Of a stretch of 64,000 bases of DNA, positions 17,665 through 26,766 are shown piece by piece. The notes beneath the pieces were generated by a model. It did no database searches. It was given only the letters and a program-made list of their open reading frames with translations, and was not told where the DNA came from. Origin of the DNA: Dehalococcoidia bacterium (GTDB lineage: Bacteria > Chloroflexota > Dehalococcoidia > UBA2979); assembly GCA_009692685.1 (NCBI GenBank), contig SHYS01000001.1:124001-188000 (forward strand), read 5' to 3'. Positions within the stretch are counted from its first letter, which is position 1; every line of letters starts with the position of its first letter. The translations under genes were made by a program, and so were the position numbers.

Positions 17665-19140
17665 CTATGCCTCGTTCTCGTCGAGACTGCGGAGGTACTG
17701 GTGGATCCACGTCGAGGCCCTCTTCGCGTCGGCAATCGCGGTGACCACCAGATCCGCCCCGTTGACCACGTCGCCACCGGCGAAGATGTACGGAACGTTC
17801 GTCTGGTGGGTGCGCTCGTCGACACGGACGAGGTGCCAGCGGTCGGTGTCGACGCCTGCGTGCTTCGTGAACTCCTCGTCGGCGTTGTAGCCGATGGCAG
17901 TGATCACAGCCGACGCCGGGATGGTGAAGTTCGACCCCTCGATGGGTACCGGCCGCGGCCGTCCCGAGGCGTCCTTCGGCCCGAGGCCCATGCGGATCAA
18001 CTCCACCGCCTCGACACGTCCCTCGTCGTCGCCGAATAGCTTGATCGGGGTGGTGAGGAATTCGAACTGCACGCCCTCTTCGAAGGCGTGACGGCGCTCC
18101 GCCTCGCGACCCTGCATCTCGGCCTCGGTGCGGCGGTAGACCAGCGTCACGTTCTTCGCCCCGAGGCGTACGGCCGTGCGCACGCAGTCCATCGAGGTGT
18201 CGCCACCGCCAACGACCACGACGTTGTCGCCGACGTAGGGCGGTTCGCGGAGGTCGTCGGGGAGCTGGTTTTCCTCGAGGTTGCCGCGCACGAGGAACTC
18301 CGTGGCCGCATAGACGTGTTGGAGGTGCTCTTCGCCATCGATGCCGAGACGGCTGCCGACCCAGGCGCCGGTACCGAGGAAGATCGCGTCGAAACCATCA
18401 TCGTCGTGCAGTTGCTGGAGCGTGATGTCCGTGCCGATACGGGTGTTGTTGCGGAAGACGACTCCGAGCTTCTTGAGGTAGGCGATCTTCTCCTCGAGGA
18501 TCTCTTTCCGCATCTTGAAATTCGGGATGCCGTAGAGGAGCACTCCACCCGGCTCGGGCCAGGCCTCGAAGACCGTGCACTGGTGTCCGCGCCTCTGCAG
18601 CTGCTCGGCCACCGTCAGGCCTGCTGGTCCGGAGCCGATGATCGCCGCGCTCCGCCCCGAGGCGACGGAGATGTGCTCGGGCATCGGGAAGCCACCATGC
18701 GCCTTGCGTTGCGTGTCAGTCAGGAACGACTCGAGCCGTCCGATGGCGACCGGCGGGTGGTGTGCGCCGTCGGTGCGGATGGCGAAGCCGACGACGCAGG
18801 CGCCCTCGCAGAGCTTCTCTTGCGGGCAGAGCCGTCCGCACATCTCCGGGAGCGTCGAGGTCTCGCGGAACTTGTTAGCGGCCGCCTCGAGTTCTCCGCG
18901 CTCCAGCATCATCAGCGCTGCGGGGATGTCGTTGCCTACCGGGCACGCCTGCATGCACGGCGCCGAGGGGCAGTCGAGGCAGCGTCCCGCCTCAACGATC
19001 GCCAGCGGCAGATCGAAGCCGAGGTATGTCTCCTCGAAGTTGCTGACGCGGTCCTGTGGTGACTGCTTCGGCACCTGCTGACGCGAAACCGCCAGCCGGT
19101 TCTGGATGAGTGCGCTGCGAGGGGAACCGTAGGTGGTCAT
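17665..19140 (-). CDS. GltD-like NAD(P)-dependent FAD/iron-sulfur oxidoreductase
   Basis: 491 residues from ATG 19140. The N-terminal Fer4-like domain has CLDCPSAPCMQACPVGNDIP near residue 54 and MCGRLCPQEKLCEGAC near 100, the two 4Fe-4S sites of the glutamate synthase small-subunit family. The FAD motif is IIGSGPAGLTVAEQL near 165 and the NADPH motif VVVVGGGDTSMDC near 290; FAGGDVVNGADLVVTAIADAK near 455 closes the FAD site. No large GltB subunit is nearby, so it could be a stand-alone NADPH-linked electron-transfer subunit (NfnB/SudA-like) rather than part of glutamate synthase. Product assignment stays at family level. Confidence 0.85.
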   Translation of the reverse strand: MTTYGSPRSALIQNRLAVSRQQVPKQSPQDRVSNFEETYLGFDLPLAIVEAGRCLDCPSAPCMQACPVGNDIPAALMMLERGELEAAANKFRETSTLPEMCGRLCPQEKLCEGACVVGFAIRTDGAHHPPVAIGRLESFLTDTQRKAHGGFPMPEHISVASGRSAAIIGSGPAGLTVAEQLQRRGHQCTVFEAWPEPGGVLLYGIPNFKMRKEILEEKIAYLKKLGVVFRNNTRIGTDITLQQLHDDDGFDAIFLGTGAWVGSRLGIDGEEHLQHVYAATEFLVRGNLEENQLPDDLREPPYVGDNVVVVGGGDTSMDCVRTAVRLGAKNVTLVYRRTEAEMQGREAERRHAFEEGVQFEFLTTPIKLFGDDEGRVEAVELIRMGLGPKDASGRPRPVPIEGSNFTIPASAVITAIGYNADEEFTKHAGVDTDRWHLVRVDERTHQTNVPYIFAGGDVVNGADLVVTAIADAKRASTWIHQYLRSLDENEA

Positions 19141-19271
19141 CTGTGCGGCCAACCTCCGTGAGGGTGCAACCTGAGTTCCGCGCGGTTTCACGCTCGGCAA
19201 CGGGGGAATAGTTTCCCACAAGCGGGCGTGCAGCGGCGAGTGATTGGACCACTGGGTCGGAGCGGCGCGGG

Positions 19272-19778
19272 TCAGCGACCCAGCGCTTCGTTCACGGCGG
19301 CGATCGCGCGGTGGATGCGCTCGCGATAGGCGTGCGCGAGGGACGTCGCAGGCGCCGGGGCGGCGTTTGCCGCCGGGCGTTCGATGTGGACCATGCGGGC
19401 GAGCTCGTGGCCGTGCTCCGCCAGCGCCTCCAGGGCGCGCGCGCCGTCCTGCGTCAGCCGCTCGATCAGCGGCGTGAGGCGGAGCGACTGCAGGCTATGC
19501 ATCGTCTCGGCACGACGACGTCGTAGTTCGAGTGTGAGCGTGCCGGAGCGGCGGCGTAGCTCATCGAGGACATGCAGCAACTCGGTGTCAGCGGCACCGA
19601 GGGCCGATAGCTCGTGCTTGAGGGTCCAGCCGACGCGCTCGCTGGCGCGGTAGGCGCGGGACTCGGGGAGCGTCCGCAGCGCTTCGATGAAGGCGGCGCG
19701 CTCTTCCGCAAGTTCCTGCGCCAGCGTTCGGTGGTCGAGGTCGGCTGGTGGTGTAGCGGGCTCGGTGGCTTCGCTCAT
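19272..19778 (-). CDS. DinB-like four-helix protein
   Basis: 168 residues from ATG. The pattern ERAAFIEALRTLPESRAYRASERVGWTLKHELSALGAADTELLHVLDELRRR resembles DinB/maleylpyruvate-isomerase-type four-helix bundles, where a Trp-(S/T)-x-K-x-x-L-x-H segment starts helix 2. The usual metal-binding His triad is incomplete (LKHEL present; others uncertain). Function unknown; members include bacillithiol- and mycothiol-dependent transferases. It is convergent to nothing obvious and divergent from the MoxR gene at 19879. Confidence 0.55.
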   Translation of the reverse strand: MSEATEPATPPADLDHRTLAQELAEERAAFIEALRTLPESRAYRASERVGWTLKHELSALGAADTELLHVLDELRRRSGTLTLELRRRRAETMHSLQSLRLTPLIERLTQDGARALEALAEHGHELARMVHIERPAANAAPAPATSLAHAYRERIHRAIAAVNEALGR

Positions 19779-19878
19779 GCCTCGACGCTAGCGCCCGCTC
19801 TCGGGCCCCGCAAGCACAGGCAGCCTCGCGGCGTTCACGATCGACTATCCTGCGCCCACAGCACCGGAGGGAGCCCGC

Positions 19879-20871
19879 TTGCAGCCTCAATCTCTGACCA
19901 CGCGCCCCGGCGGCGGACCGGCCGCCGAGGCGATCCATCGTGCTGCCAACCTCGTGCGCGACAACGTCGGACGCGTCATCGTCGGCGCTGACGAGGCCGT
20001 CACGCTCCTGCTGGTCGCGCTCTTCGCGAAGGGCCATGTTCTCCTGGAGGACGTGCCGGGCACCGGCAAGACCACGCTCGCAAACGCCGTCGCGCGCTCC
20101 CTGGGCGCCACGTTCCGCCGCATCCAGTTCACGCCGGACCTGATGCCGTCCGACATCCTCGGCATCAACTACTACTCGCAGAAGAGCGGCAATTTCGAGT
20201 TCCGCGAGGGTCCGATCGTCGCCAACATCGTGCTGGCGGACGAGATCAACCGCGCCACCCCGCGGACGCAGTCGGCACTCCTCGAGGCGATGCAGGAACG
20301 CACCGTCTCCGTCGATGGCGTCACGCGAGAGTTGCCGCAGCCGTTCGTCGTGCTCGCGACGCAGAACCCGATCGAACTCGAGGGCACCTTCCCCCTCCCC
20401 GAGGCGCAGCTCGACCGCTTCCTGCTGCGCTTCAAAGTCGGCTATCCCGACGAGGCCGGCGAACTCGAAGTGCTGCGTCGCCTCGAGGCCCACTCGCCGC
20501 TGGCCGACATGACGCCGGTCATCGACGCGGCCGAACTCGAGGCGTTGAGCCAGCGCCTCTCCTCGATCCGTGTGGATGACGAGGTGGCGCGCTACATGGT
20601 GCGCCTGGCGCGCGCGACCCGAGAGCACGTGGCCTTCGAGCTTGGTGCGAGCCCGCGCGGCTCGATCGCGCTCTTCCAGGCGACTCGTGCGCTGGCGGCG
20701 ATCGAGGGCCGTGACTACGTGCGCCCTGACGACGTGAAGCGGCTCGCGCATCCTGCGCTTGCACATCGCCTGTTGCTCTCCTCGCAGACTCGCCTGCGCG
20801 GGCGCTCGGTGGACGATGTGCTCGACGAGATCCTGCGCGCGCTGCCCGTGCCGATCGCCGACCGCGGGTAG
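19879..20871 (+). CDS. MoxR-family AAA+ ATPase
   Basis: 330 residues from a TTG with GGAGGGA upstream. Walker A is DVPGTGKTTLANAVARS near residue 62, Walker B is NIVLADEINRATPRTQSALLEAMQE near 115, and FVVLATQNPIELEGTFPLPEAQLDRF near 157 is the MoxR signature. The C-terminal lid domain is SPRGSIALFQATRALAAIEGRDYVRPDDV. It is expected to act as a chaperone-like ATPase for the membrane or secreted products of the following DUF58 and DUF4129 genes, with which it is tightly spaced. It is a different MoxR branch from the CbbQ-type protein at 8457. Confidence 0.93.
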   Translation: MQPQSLTTRPGGGPAAEAIHRAANLVRDNVGRVIVGADEAVTLLLVALFAKGHVLLEDVPGTGKTTLANAVARSLGATFRRIQFTPDLMPSDILGINYYSQKSGNFEFREGPIVANIVLADEINRATPRTQSALLEAMQERTVSVDGVTRELPQPFVVLATQNPIELEGTFPLPEAQLDRFLLRFKVGYPDEAGELEVLRRLEAHSPLADMTPVIDAAELEALSQRLSSIRVDDEVARYMVRLARATREHVAFELGASPRGSIALFQATRALAAIEGRDYVRPDDVKRLAHPALAHRLLLSSQTRLRGRSVDDVLDEILRALPVPIADRG

Positions 20872-20895
20872 CGGCGGCAGCCCGAGGGGGGCGCG

Positions 20896-22176
20896 ATGCG
20901 CGGTCTCGTCTCCGAGAGCTGGTTGCTGGGCTCAGGCTTCATCGTTGGCGTCGGCATGCTCGCCGAATCCTCCGTGATGATTGCGCTGGGAGTGCTGTTG
21001 TTCAGCACCGGCGCGTTCGCGCGACTGTGGTCGCGGCTCTCGCTCACCGATGTGACCTACACGCGCGCACTGTCGATGCGGCGCGCGTTCGTCGGCGAGA
21101 CCGTGGACGTGCGGACGCGCCTGATGAACGCAAAGCTCCTGCCGGTGCCATGGATCGAGTTGCGCGAGCAAGTTCCGCGCGACCTGCCGCTGACGGGTGC
21201 CCGCGTGCGGCCCTCTGGCATCCCGCGCGTCTCGATGATCCAGCGTTCGACTTCACTGTCGGGCAACGAGGCGCTGGACTGGCAGTTCACGGTCGCGCCC
21301 AACGAGCGCGGCTACTACCGGCTGGGGCCCGCGCGACTGCGTTCTGGCGACCTGTTCGGCTTCTTCGACCGCGAGGAGCAGCTACCTCAGCAGGATGCGC
21401 TGCTCGTCTACCCACAGACGTTCGAGTTGCCGGACCTCGGCCTCGATAGTGAACGACCGTTCGGCGAACGCCGCGGTGGCAGCCGCCTCTTCGAGGACCC
21501 CTCGAGGGTGGTGGGCGTACGCGACTATCTTCCAGTCGACCCGCTCAAGCGGGTCGACTGGAACGCGACGGCGCGCGTCGGGCGCCTGCAATCGAGGCTG
21601 TATGAGCCCTCGAGGTCGCTGGCGACTGTGGTGGCGCTCAACGTGACGACCATGGAGCACTCGTGGGAGGGCTACATCCCGTTGCTGCTGGAACGGAACG
21701 TCTCGGTGGCCGCCTCGATTGCGCGCTTCGTCGCCGAGACCGGCGAGGCCGTGGGCCTGATCGCGAACGGCGCGTTTCCTGACTCGGACCGTCCGATTCG
21801 CATCGGCGCCGGCAATCGCCCCGACCAGCTGGTCCACATCCTCGAGGCGCTGGCGATCATCGCGCCGTACACGACCTCGACGCTCGCCGACGAACTCGAG
21901 AGCCGCCAGCACCCGTTGCCTGTGGGCGCGAACGTGGTTGTTGTGGCGGCGTTGATGCCGCCCGACCTGGTGGCCACCCTCAGCCGCCTCCGCAGCGAGG
22001 GCCACACGATCCACGTCGTCAAGACCGCCGAGGGCGTGTGGGACGCCGCGCTGGGGCGGATCCCAGTGCACGATGTCTCGGCGTTCGCCGTCGCCCTCGA
22101 GGAGCGCAGCGGCATGCACGCCGGCTCCGCTCCCGATCGCTTCCGTTCCGCCGCGCCTGTTGCGGTGCCCCTGTGA
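20896..22176 (+). CDS. DUF58 domain protein with VWA-like fold
   Basis: 426 residues from ATG after GAGGGGGGC. Two hydrophobic helices occupy residues ~10-42 (SGFIVGVGMLAESSVMIALGVLLF). The DUF58 signature is SRVVGVRDYLPVDPLKRVDWNATARVGRLQSRLYEP near residue 205. The C-terminal part has a VWA-like alternation of strands and helices. DUF58 proteins accompany MoxR ATPases and transglutaminase-like membrane proteins; their biochemical role is unsettled. It is 24 bases after moxR and 7 bases before the next gene. Confidence 0.9.
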   Translation: MRGLVSESWLLGSGFIVGVGMLAESSVMIALGVLLFSTGAFARLWSRLSLTDVTYTRALSMRRAFVGETVDVRTRLMNAKLLPVPWIELREQVPRDLPLTGARVRPSGIPRVSMIQRSTSLSGNEALDWQFTVAPNERGYYRLGPARLRSGDLFGFFDREEQLPQQDALLVYPQTFELPDLGLDSERPFGERRGGSRLFEDPSRVVGVRDYLPVDPLKRVDWNATARVGRLQSRLYEPSRSLATVVALNVTTMEHSWEGYIPLLLERNVSVAASIARFVAETGEAVGLIANGAFPDSDRPIRIGAGNRPDQLVHILEALAIIAPYTTSTLADELESRQHPLPVGANVVVVAALMPPDLVATLSRLRSEGHTIHVVKTAEGVWDAALGRIPVHDVSAFAVALEERSGMHAGSAPDRFRSAAPVAVPL

Positions 22177-22183
22177 GGGCCTC

Positions 22184-23869
22184 GTGAGACTCCGCCTGCG
22201 CCTGGCCGTCGATGGCATGTTCGTCTTCACCGAAACGCTCGCGTGGTTCTTTGCGATGTACGTGTTCTCCTCGATCTACGAGCGCAGCGTGCTCAGCGAC
22301 CTGGTGTTCCGCCTCGACGCGGCGAGCACGCCGGGCGGCGGCGTCGATGCCATCGCGGGCGCTCGCGCCGCCGAGGTGGCGCTGCAAGCGGCGAGGACGG
22401 CCACCTCTGGACCGCAGTGGTACGTGGTGCTCGGGGTCGCCCTTGCCGCGTTCTCGCTGACGAGGTTCTTGCGGAGCGCGCGCCTCGGTCGTGCCGGGAC
22501 GGTCCTCGGGATCCTGGTGTCGCTGGCCGTGCTGAGCATCGCCTGGCGCGTGGTGCTGGTCGGCGACGTGCGTTTCTGGGATTACGCGGCGGTCGCCCAT
22601 TTCTTCGAGGACTCCAACTCGTCGGCGTTCCTGCCCATCAACGTCGCGGAGTTCACTCGGAACGCCGATGTTACAGTCGCCGACGGACGGTCGCAGGGGC
22701 TGGGTCTGATCGGCGTGCTCGCCCTGTGGATTCGTTTCCTCTTCGCCGGACGCTCGCCCCGGCAGTTCGAGGGCGTCCTGCGGTCCTTCAGCGCGACGTT
22801 CCCGGTTGTGCTGCTTGCGACCATGGCGGGGTCCGCCGCCGGCGTGCCCGGTGGAGGCATCGCGCTCGTCTATTTCACCTCGGCAGTCCTCACGCTGGCA
22901 CTGGCTAACGCGCGCCGCGCGACCGACCGGGGCGCGGTAACGCGGCTGAACGAGGCTGAGGGATGGTCAGGACGAGCCCGTGCGGCCCTGACGACCCCGT
23001 GGGCGTTCGCAGCCGCGGCGACGATCGCCGTTGTCCTTGCCACGGGTGTCACGCTCATCGTCCTCAGTTCGGTGAATGCGGGGGCTGCGGCGCTTGTCAT
23101 CGGCGGTATGGTCGGCAAGGTCATTGAGTTCATCCTCGTGATCTTCGTGACGCCGCTGTACTGGATCGCGTCTGCGATTGGCCGCTGGTTGGGCCTCGGG
23201 CAGGTCGACCTGTCGTTCATGAGCAAGGCGCTGGACAGTGCGCAGCTGAAGATCGACCCGAGCCAGGCAGGCGACACCAGCCGGTTCTACTGGGTGGGTG
23301 ACGCGATGCGCCTGCTGGCCTTCGCCGCGCTGGCCTACGTCACCTATCGGTTCGGTCAGTACATGTTCCGCAGGCTGGAATCGAGGCGAGCCGACAACGA
23401 CGAGGGCGACCGCAGCACCGTGTCGACTCAAGGCGGGTTCGGGCACCTGTTGCGCGCCGCCTTCCCCGGACGCCGCTCGAACAACGATGGTGACGAACGC
23501 TGGTTGCGCCGCCAGCCGGCCTACTGGCTGTACGGGCGCATGGTCCGTGACGCAGCCGAGCGGCGCTTCGCACCTCGGCCCGGCGAAACCCCCCTCGAGT
23601 TTGCAGCTGCCTCTGCCGGAGTCCTGAACGCCCCGGTGTTCGAGGGCATCGCCGTCGAGTTCGATCGGGCGCGGTACGGCGGCCACTTCCGGCCTCATGA
23701 CGAGCTGCGGCCCCTCGCGGATGCGCTTCGCGAGTGGGAGGCGGCCAACCCGATCACCGACGAGATGCGCCTGCGCCCCGGCCGCGACGAGGAGGCCCCG
23801 GATATCGAGGACATCGGTGGGCCGAGCGCGATGCCAGAGGCTCCGGCGGAGCTGATGCCTCCGGTCTAG
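22184..23869 (+). CDS. large membrane protein with C-terminal DUF4129-like domain
   Basis: 561 residues from GTG 22184; the frame is open further upstream but overlaps the DUF58 gene. About eight membrane helices occupy the first 410 residues (for example FTETLAWFFAMYVFSS, GVALAAFSLTRFL, FPVVLLATMAGSAAG, FILVIFVTPLYWIASAI). The C-terminal cytoplasmic tail (residues ~470-540) has DAAERRFAPRPGETPLEFA and FDRARYGG, the DUF4129 pattern that in other loci is fused to a transglutaminase-like domain. The transglutaminase core itself is absent here. It completes the MoxR-DUF58 operon. Confidence 0.75.
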   Translation: MRLRLRLAVDGMFVFTETLAWFFAMYVFSSIYERSVLSDLVFRLDAASTPGGGVDAIAGARAAEVALQAARTATSGPQWYVVLGVALAAFSLTRFLRSARLGRAGTVLGILVSLAVLSIAWRVVLVGDVRFWDYAAVAHFFEDSNSSAFLPINVAEFTRNADVTVADGRSQGLGLIGVLALWIRFLFAGRSPRQFEGVLRSFSATFPVVLLATMAGSAAGVPGGGIALVYFTSAVLTLALANARRATDRGAVTRLNEAEGWSGRARAALTTPWAFAAAATIAVVLATGVTLIVLSSVNAGAAALVIGGMVGKVIEFILVIFVTPLYWIASAIGRWLGLGQVDLSFMSKALDSAQLKIDPSQAGDTSRFYWVGDAMRLLAFAALAYVTYRFGQYMFRRLESRRADNDEGDRSTVSTQGGFGHLLRAAFPGRRSNNDGDERWLRRQPAYWLYGRMVRDAAERRFAPRPGETPLEFAAASAGVLNAPVFEGIAVEFDRARYGGHFRPHDELRPLADALREWEAANPITDEMRLRPGRDEEAPDIEDIGGPSAMPEAPAELMPPV

Positions 23870-23934
23870 TGCTGATCGCAGCCATCGAGGCGTCCCGCCC
23901 GTACACTGAATGACGGCGGCCGAGCGGGAGCAGC

Positions 23935-24768
23935 ATGCAGGGTTCTACCGCGGGTCCTCGGACGGCGAGCGTGGGCGTTTTCGACTCCGGGGTCGGAGGC
24001 CTCAACGTTGCTGCGGCCATCCGTCGGCTCATGCCCGGCCTCGCCATTACCTATATTGCCGACACCGCGTACTTCCCCTACGGCGAGCGCTCTGAGGACG
24101 AGGTGTCAGCGCGGGCCCTTGTCCTTGGCACCAGGCTCGTAGAGGCGGGGTGCAACCTCCTGGTCGTTGCCTGCAACACCGCCTCATCGGCGGCGCTCGA
24201 GGCGGTCCGCGCAACTTTCGGCGTGCCCGTCGTAGGTATGGAGCCACCCCTCAAGCCCGCCGCCGCGCGCACCCGTTCAGGCCGCGTGCTCGTGCTCGCC
24301 ACACCCTCGACCGCGCGAGGCGAGCGCCTCCAGCGCCTGCATCGCGACTACGGCGGCGATGCCCATATCGAGACGCTACCGATGGCTGGTCTCGCCGACC
24401 TCGTCGAGGCAGGGGAGATCGACGGCCCGCGTGTCGAGGCGGCGCTCACGAGCGCGCTTGCCGGCCCGTTGGCCGCGGGTACCGACGAGATCGCCCTCGG
24501 CTGCACACACTACGGCTTTCTGCGGCCCGCGCTCGCGCGTCTTCTTCCCCCAGGTGTCGAGGTGCTGGACGCTGCCGAGCCGGTCGCGCGCCGCGTGCGC
24601 CAGCAGCTAGAGGTGCACGGCCTAGAGGTCCCGACCGGCGTCGCCGTCCCTGTAAAATGCGTCGCGACGGGCGACGGCGCCGCTTTTGAGGCCACGATCG
24701 AGCGCCTGCGGGCGGCTGGCGCCGACCTTCCCCCGCTGGTGCAGATGACAACGATGGAGGCACGATGA
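23935..24768 (+). CDS. murI: glutamate racemase
   Basis: 277 residues from ATG. FDSGVGGLNVAAAIR near residue 17 begins the racemase fold; the two catalytic cysteines are in VVACNTASSAAL near residue 80 and ALGCTHYGFLRP near 190, each in its usual motif, and YIADTAYFPYG contains the substrate-binding segment. It supplies D-glutamate for peptidoglycan. A TACACT at 23902-23907 is a candidate -10. The stop overlaps the pyrF start by ATGA, so the two are coupled. Confidence 0.95.
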   Translation: MQGSTAGPRTASVGVFDSGVGGLNVAAAIRRLMPGLAITYIADTAYFPYGERSEDEVSARALVLGTRLVEAGCNLLVVACNTASSAALEAVRATFGVPVVGMEPPLKPAAARTRSGRVLVLATPSTARGERLQRLHRDYGGDAHIETLPMAGLADLVEAGEIDGPRVEAALTSALAGPLAAGTDEIALGCTHYGFLRPALARLLPPGVEVLDAAEPVARRVRQQLEVHGLEVPTGVAVPVKCVATGDGAAFEATIERLRAAGADLPPLVQMTTMEAR

Positions 24769-25595
24769 TCGGTGAGTCGCGGTTCCTGGCGAAGTACGAG
24801 GCGACCGTTGCGCGCAACGACTCGTTGCTCTGTGTCGGTCTGGACCCGGACCCTGCGCTGCTGCCCCCCGGCGTCGACGTGATGTCGTTCCTGCGCCAGA
24901 TCATCGAGGCGACCTCGGACCTGGTGGCCTGCTACAAGCCCAACGCGGCATTCTTCGAAGCGCTCCCCGGCGACCCCTTCGCGATGCTGCGCGAGGTCAT
25001 CGCGGCTGTGCCCCCAGACGTACCCGTGCTCCTCGATGCTAAGCGCAACGACATCGGCAACTCCGCCTCGTTCTACGCGCAGGCGGTGTTCGAGCGCATC
25101 GGCGCGGACGCGGTGACCGTGAACGGCTACCTCGGACGGGACGGCGTGCAGCCGTTTCTCGACTACCACGACCGCCACACCTTCGTCCTCGTGCGCACCT
25201 CGAACGTCGGAGCCCGCGACCTCCAAGATCTCGTGATCGGGAACGTCGGCGGCCCAAGGCTGTACGAACACATGGCTTCGCTGGTGAACGACTGGAACGA
25301 GCACCACAACCTCGGCATGGTCGTCGGCGCCACGTATCCCGAGGAGGCAGCGCGCATCCGTGTAATCGCGCCCGAGCCTCTGATCCTCGCGCCCGGCGTT
25401 GGTGCCCAGGAGGGTGATCTCGAGGCCGCCGTACGTGCCTGTCTGGACGCGAGCAGTCGAGGACTGCTCGTGAACGCCTCGCGAGGGGTGACCTACGCAA
25501 GCCACGGCACGGACTACGCCGTTGCCGCCCGTGCGGCCGCCGAGGCTCTGCGAAACGACATAAACGCGGCGCGACGAGCGGCAGCCACCGCCTGA
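24765..25595 (+). CDS. pyrF: orotidine 5'-phosphate decarboxylase, type 2
   Basis: 276 residues, the length of the type 2 (mycobacterial/Chloroflexi-like) enzyme. The N-terminal LCVGLDPDPALLP carries the first active-site Asp, YKPNAAFFEALPG the substrate-binding Lys, and LDAKRNDIGNSASFYAQA the catalytic D-x-K-x-x-D motif. APGVGAQEGDLEAAVRACLD and GLLVNASRGVTYAS bind the phosphate. It converts OMP to UMP, the last step of UMP synthesis. It starts within the murI stop codon. Confidence 0.95.
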   Translation: MIGESRFLAKYEATVARNDSLLCVGLDPDPALLPPGVDVMSFLRQIIEATSDLVACYKPNAAFFEALPGDPFAMLREVIAAVPPDVPVLLDAKRNDIGNSASFYAQAVFERIGADAVTVNGYLGRDGVQPFLDYHDRHTFVLVRTSNVGARDLQDLVIGNVGGPRLYEHMASLVNDWNEHHNLGMVVGATYPEEAARIRVIAPEPLILAPGVGAQEGDLEAAVRACLDASSRGLLVNASRGVTYASHGTDYAVAARAAAEALRNDINAARRAAATA

Positions 25596-25630
25596 CCAGT
25601 CGCCCTCCCCGCGCCTGCCCCGTCCCTCCC

Positions 25631-25659
25631 GCTCACCCTGAGCCTGTCGAAGGGGGAGC
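25631..25659. repeat. REP-like palindromic element after pyrF
   Basis: GCTCACCCT pairs with AGGGGGAGC (8 of 9 positions) around the loop GAGCCTGTCGA. The core CCCTGAGCCTGTCGAAGGG is a widespread intergenic repeat sequence in many bacterial genomes (family recall, not searched). A partial copy of its core may sit at about 7515-7531 (GTTCGACAGGTTCTGA). It is placed 36 bases after the pyrF stop and could act as a terminator or mRNA 3' protector. Confidence 0.5.
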
Positions 25660-25719
25660 CGGTTTTGCACTCGAACGGCTGCGTCGCCACCTCGACGCCA
25701 GTGCCCGTAGGATCGGGCC

Positions 25720-26007
25720 ATGGTGCTCGATCTCCGGGTGGGCGACGTCTTGCGCATGCGGCGCAAACACCCCTGCGGCGGGTTCGACTGGGACGTGGTG
25801 CGCGTCGGCGCCGACATCGGCATGGTCTGCCGGGGCTGCGGCCGCCGCGTCCTGATGCGGCGCGACGTGCTCAGGCGGCGGGTGCGCGCCATGCTCGACC
25901 GCGGTGCGCCAGTGTCCGCCGAGGGCTGGCGCGCCCTCGAGGGGGCCGGTCCCGGCACGCCCGACGACCTTGAGGATCTGCAAGACATCGAGGACATAGA
26001 GAAGTGA
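25720..26007 (+). CDS. DUF951 family small zinc-ribbon-like protein
   Basis: 95 residues from ATG. LRVGDVLRMRRKHPCGGFDWDVVRVGADIGMVCRGCGRRVLMRRDVLRRR matches the DUF951 pattern (KxHPCG-x-x-x-W-x-V-x-R-x-GADI-x-x-x-C-x-x-C). The three cysteines could bind a metal or nucleic acid. The C-terminal 40 residues are an acidic tail (DDLEDLQDIEDIEK) not usual in the short Firmicutes homologues. The function of the family is not established. A TAGGAT 10 bases before the start may be a -10 of a nearly leaderless transcript. Confidence 0.85.
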   Translation: MVLDLRVGDVLRMRRKHPCGGFDWDVVRVGADIGMVCRGCGRRVLMRRDVLRRRVRAMLDRGAPVSAEGWRALEGAGPGTPDDLEDLQDIEDIEK

Positions 26008-26090
26008 CGCGGGCGGCGTTTGCCCACTCGCAAAGGGCGTGGCCTACACTGACGTGGCGACGTTCGAGGCGCAGCGGAAGGCGATAGCAG

Positions 26091-26627
26091 ATGCGCGAGC
26101 TCGTCATCGACAGCATTCGCGTGAACCTGCGGAATTATCAGCGCGTGGTCATCCTCAAAGAGAAGGACCGCGACCGCTACCTCCCGATCTGGATCGGCAT
26201 GACCGAGGCGGACGCGATCGCCTTTCGCCTCCAAGAAGTGACTGTCGCGCGCCCCCAGACGCACGACCTCCTCGCCAGCGTGCTGACCGAGCTTGGTGCC
26301 ACCGTCCAGCAGGTCGTTGTGAACGACATGAGTAACGACATCTACTACGCGCGCATTCACGTGGACGCCGGTGGGCGGCACATCGAGATCGATTCGCGCC
26401 CCTCGGACGCGATCGCGCTCGCTGTGCGCGCGGCCGTGCCGATCTTTGCCGAGGACAGCGTTCTCGACCGCGCCGGCGTGGTCCTCAACGCCGACGGGGA
26501 GATCGAGCACCCGAGCGACGGACCATCCTCGAAGCCCGCCAGCGCCGAGGAGCTGGAGCGTCTCTCCGCCTTCCGCGACTTCATCTCCGAGCTCAACCTG
26601 GACGACCTCGGCAAGACCAGCACGTAG
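26091..26627 (+). CDS. bifunctional nuclease family (DUF151) protein
   Basis: 178 residues from ATG. The BFN domain covers residues 1-130: VVILKEKDRDRYLPIWIGMTEADAIAF, RPQTHDLLASVLTELGA and IEIDSRPSDAIALAVRAAVPIFAEDSVLD are the conserved blocks. The C-terminal tail (residues ~135-178) is a short charged helix resembling the UvrB/C interaction motif found in longer homologues. Plant and mycobacterial members show DNase/RNase activity; the role in bacteria is unclear. A TACACT at 26045-26050 is a plausible -10. Confidence 0.88.
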   Translation: MRELVIDSIRVNLRNYQRVVILKEKDRDRYLPIWIGMTEADAIAFRLQEVTVARPQTHDLLASVLTELGATVQQVVVNDMSNDIYYARIHVDAGGRHIEIDSRPSDAIALAVRAAVPIFAEDSVLDRAGVVLNADGEIEHPSDGPSSKPASAEELERLSAFRDFISELNLDDLGKTST

Positions 26628-26766
26628 GTGTTCGGCAGCCGTCGAGGCGCGCTGGATTCACGTTCGTTGACGCTTCGTGCTTGTCCTCACAAGCGGTTGA
26701 TCGAGGCGATCCTCGGTGGTACTGTCCGCGAGGCCTCGGACCGGAAACCAACCGGGGAGGCGTGAG

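Noticed and set aside
17646..17825. Long N-terminal extension of the YcaQ-type protein
   Set aside because: It lies inside the GltD-like gene in another frame and is Arg/Ser/Thr-rich shadow sequence.
24510..26510. 666-residue minus-strand frame opposite murI, pyrF, DUF951 and the bifunctional nuclease
   Set aside because: The plus-strand genes have full conserved motifs and start/stop overlaps; the antisense frame crosses gene boundaries without any motif.
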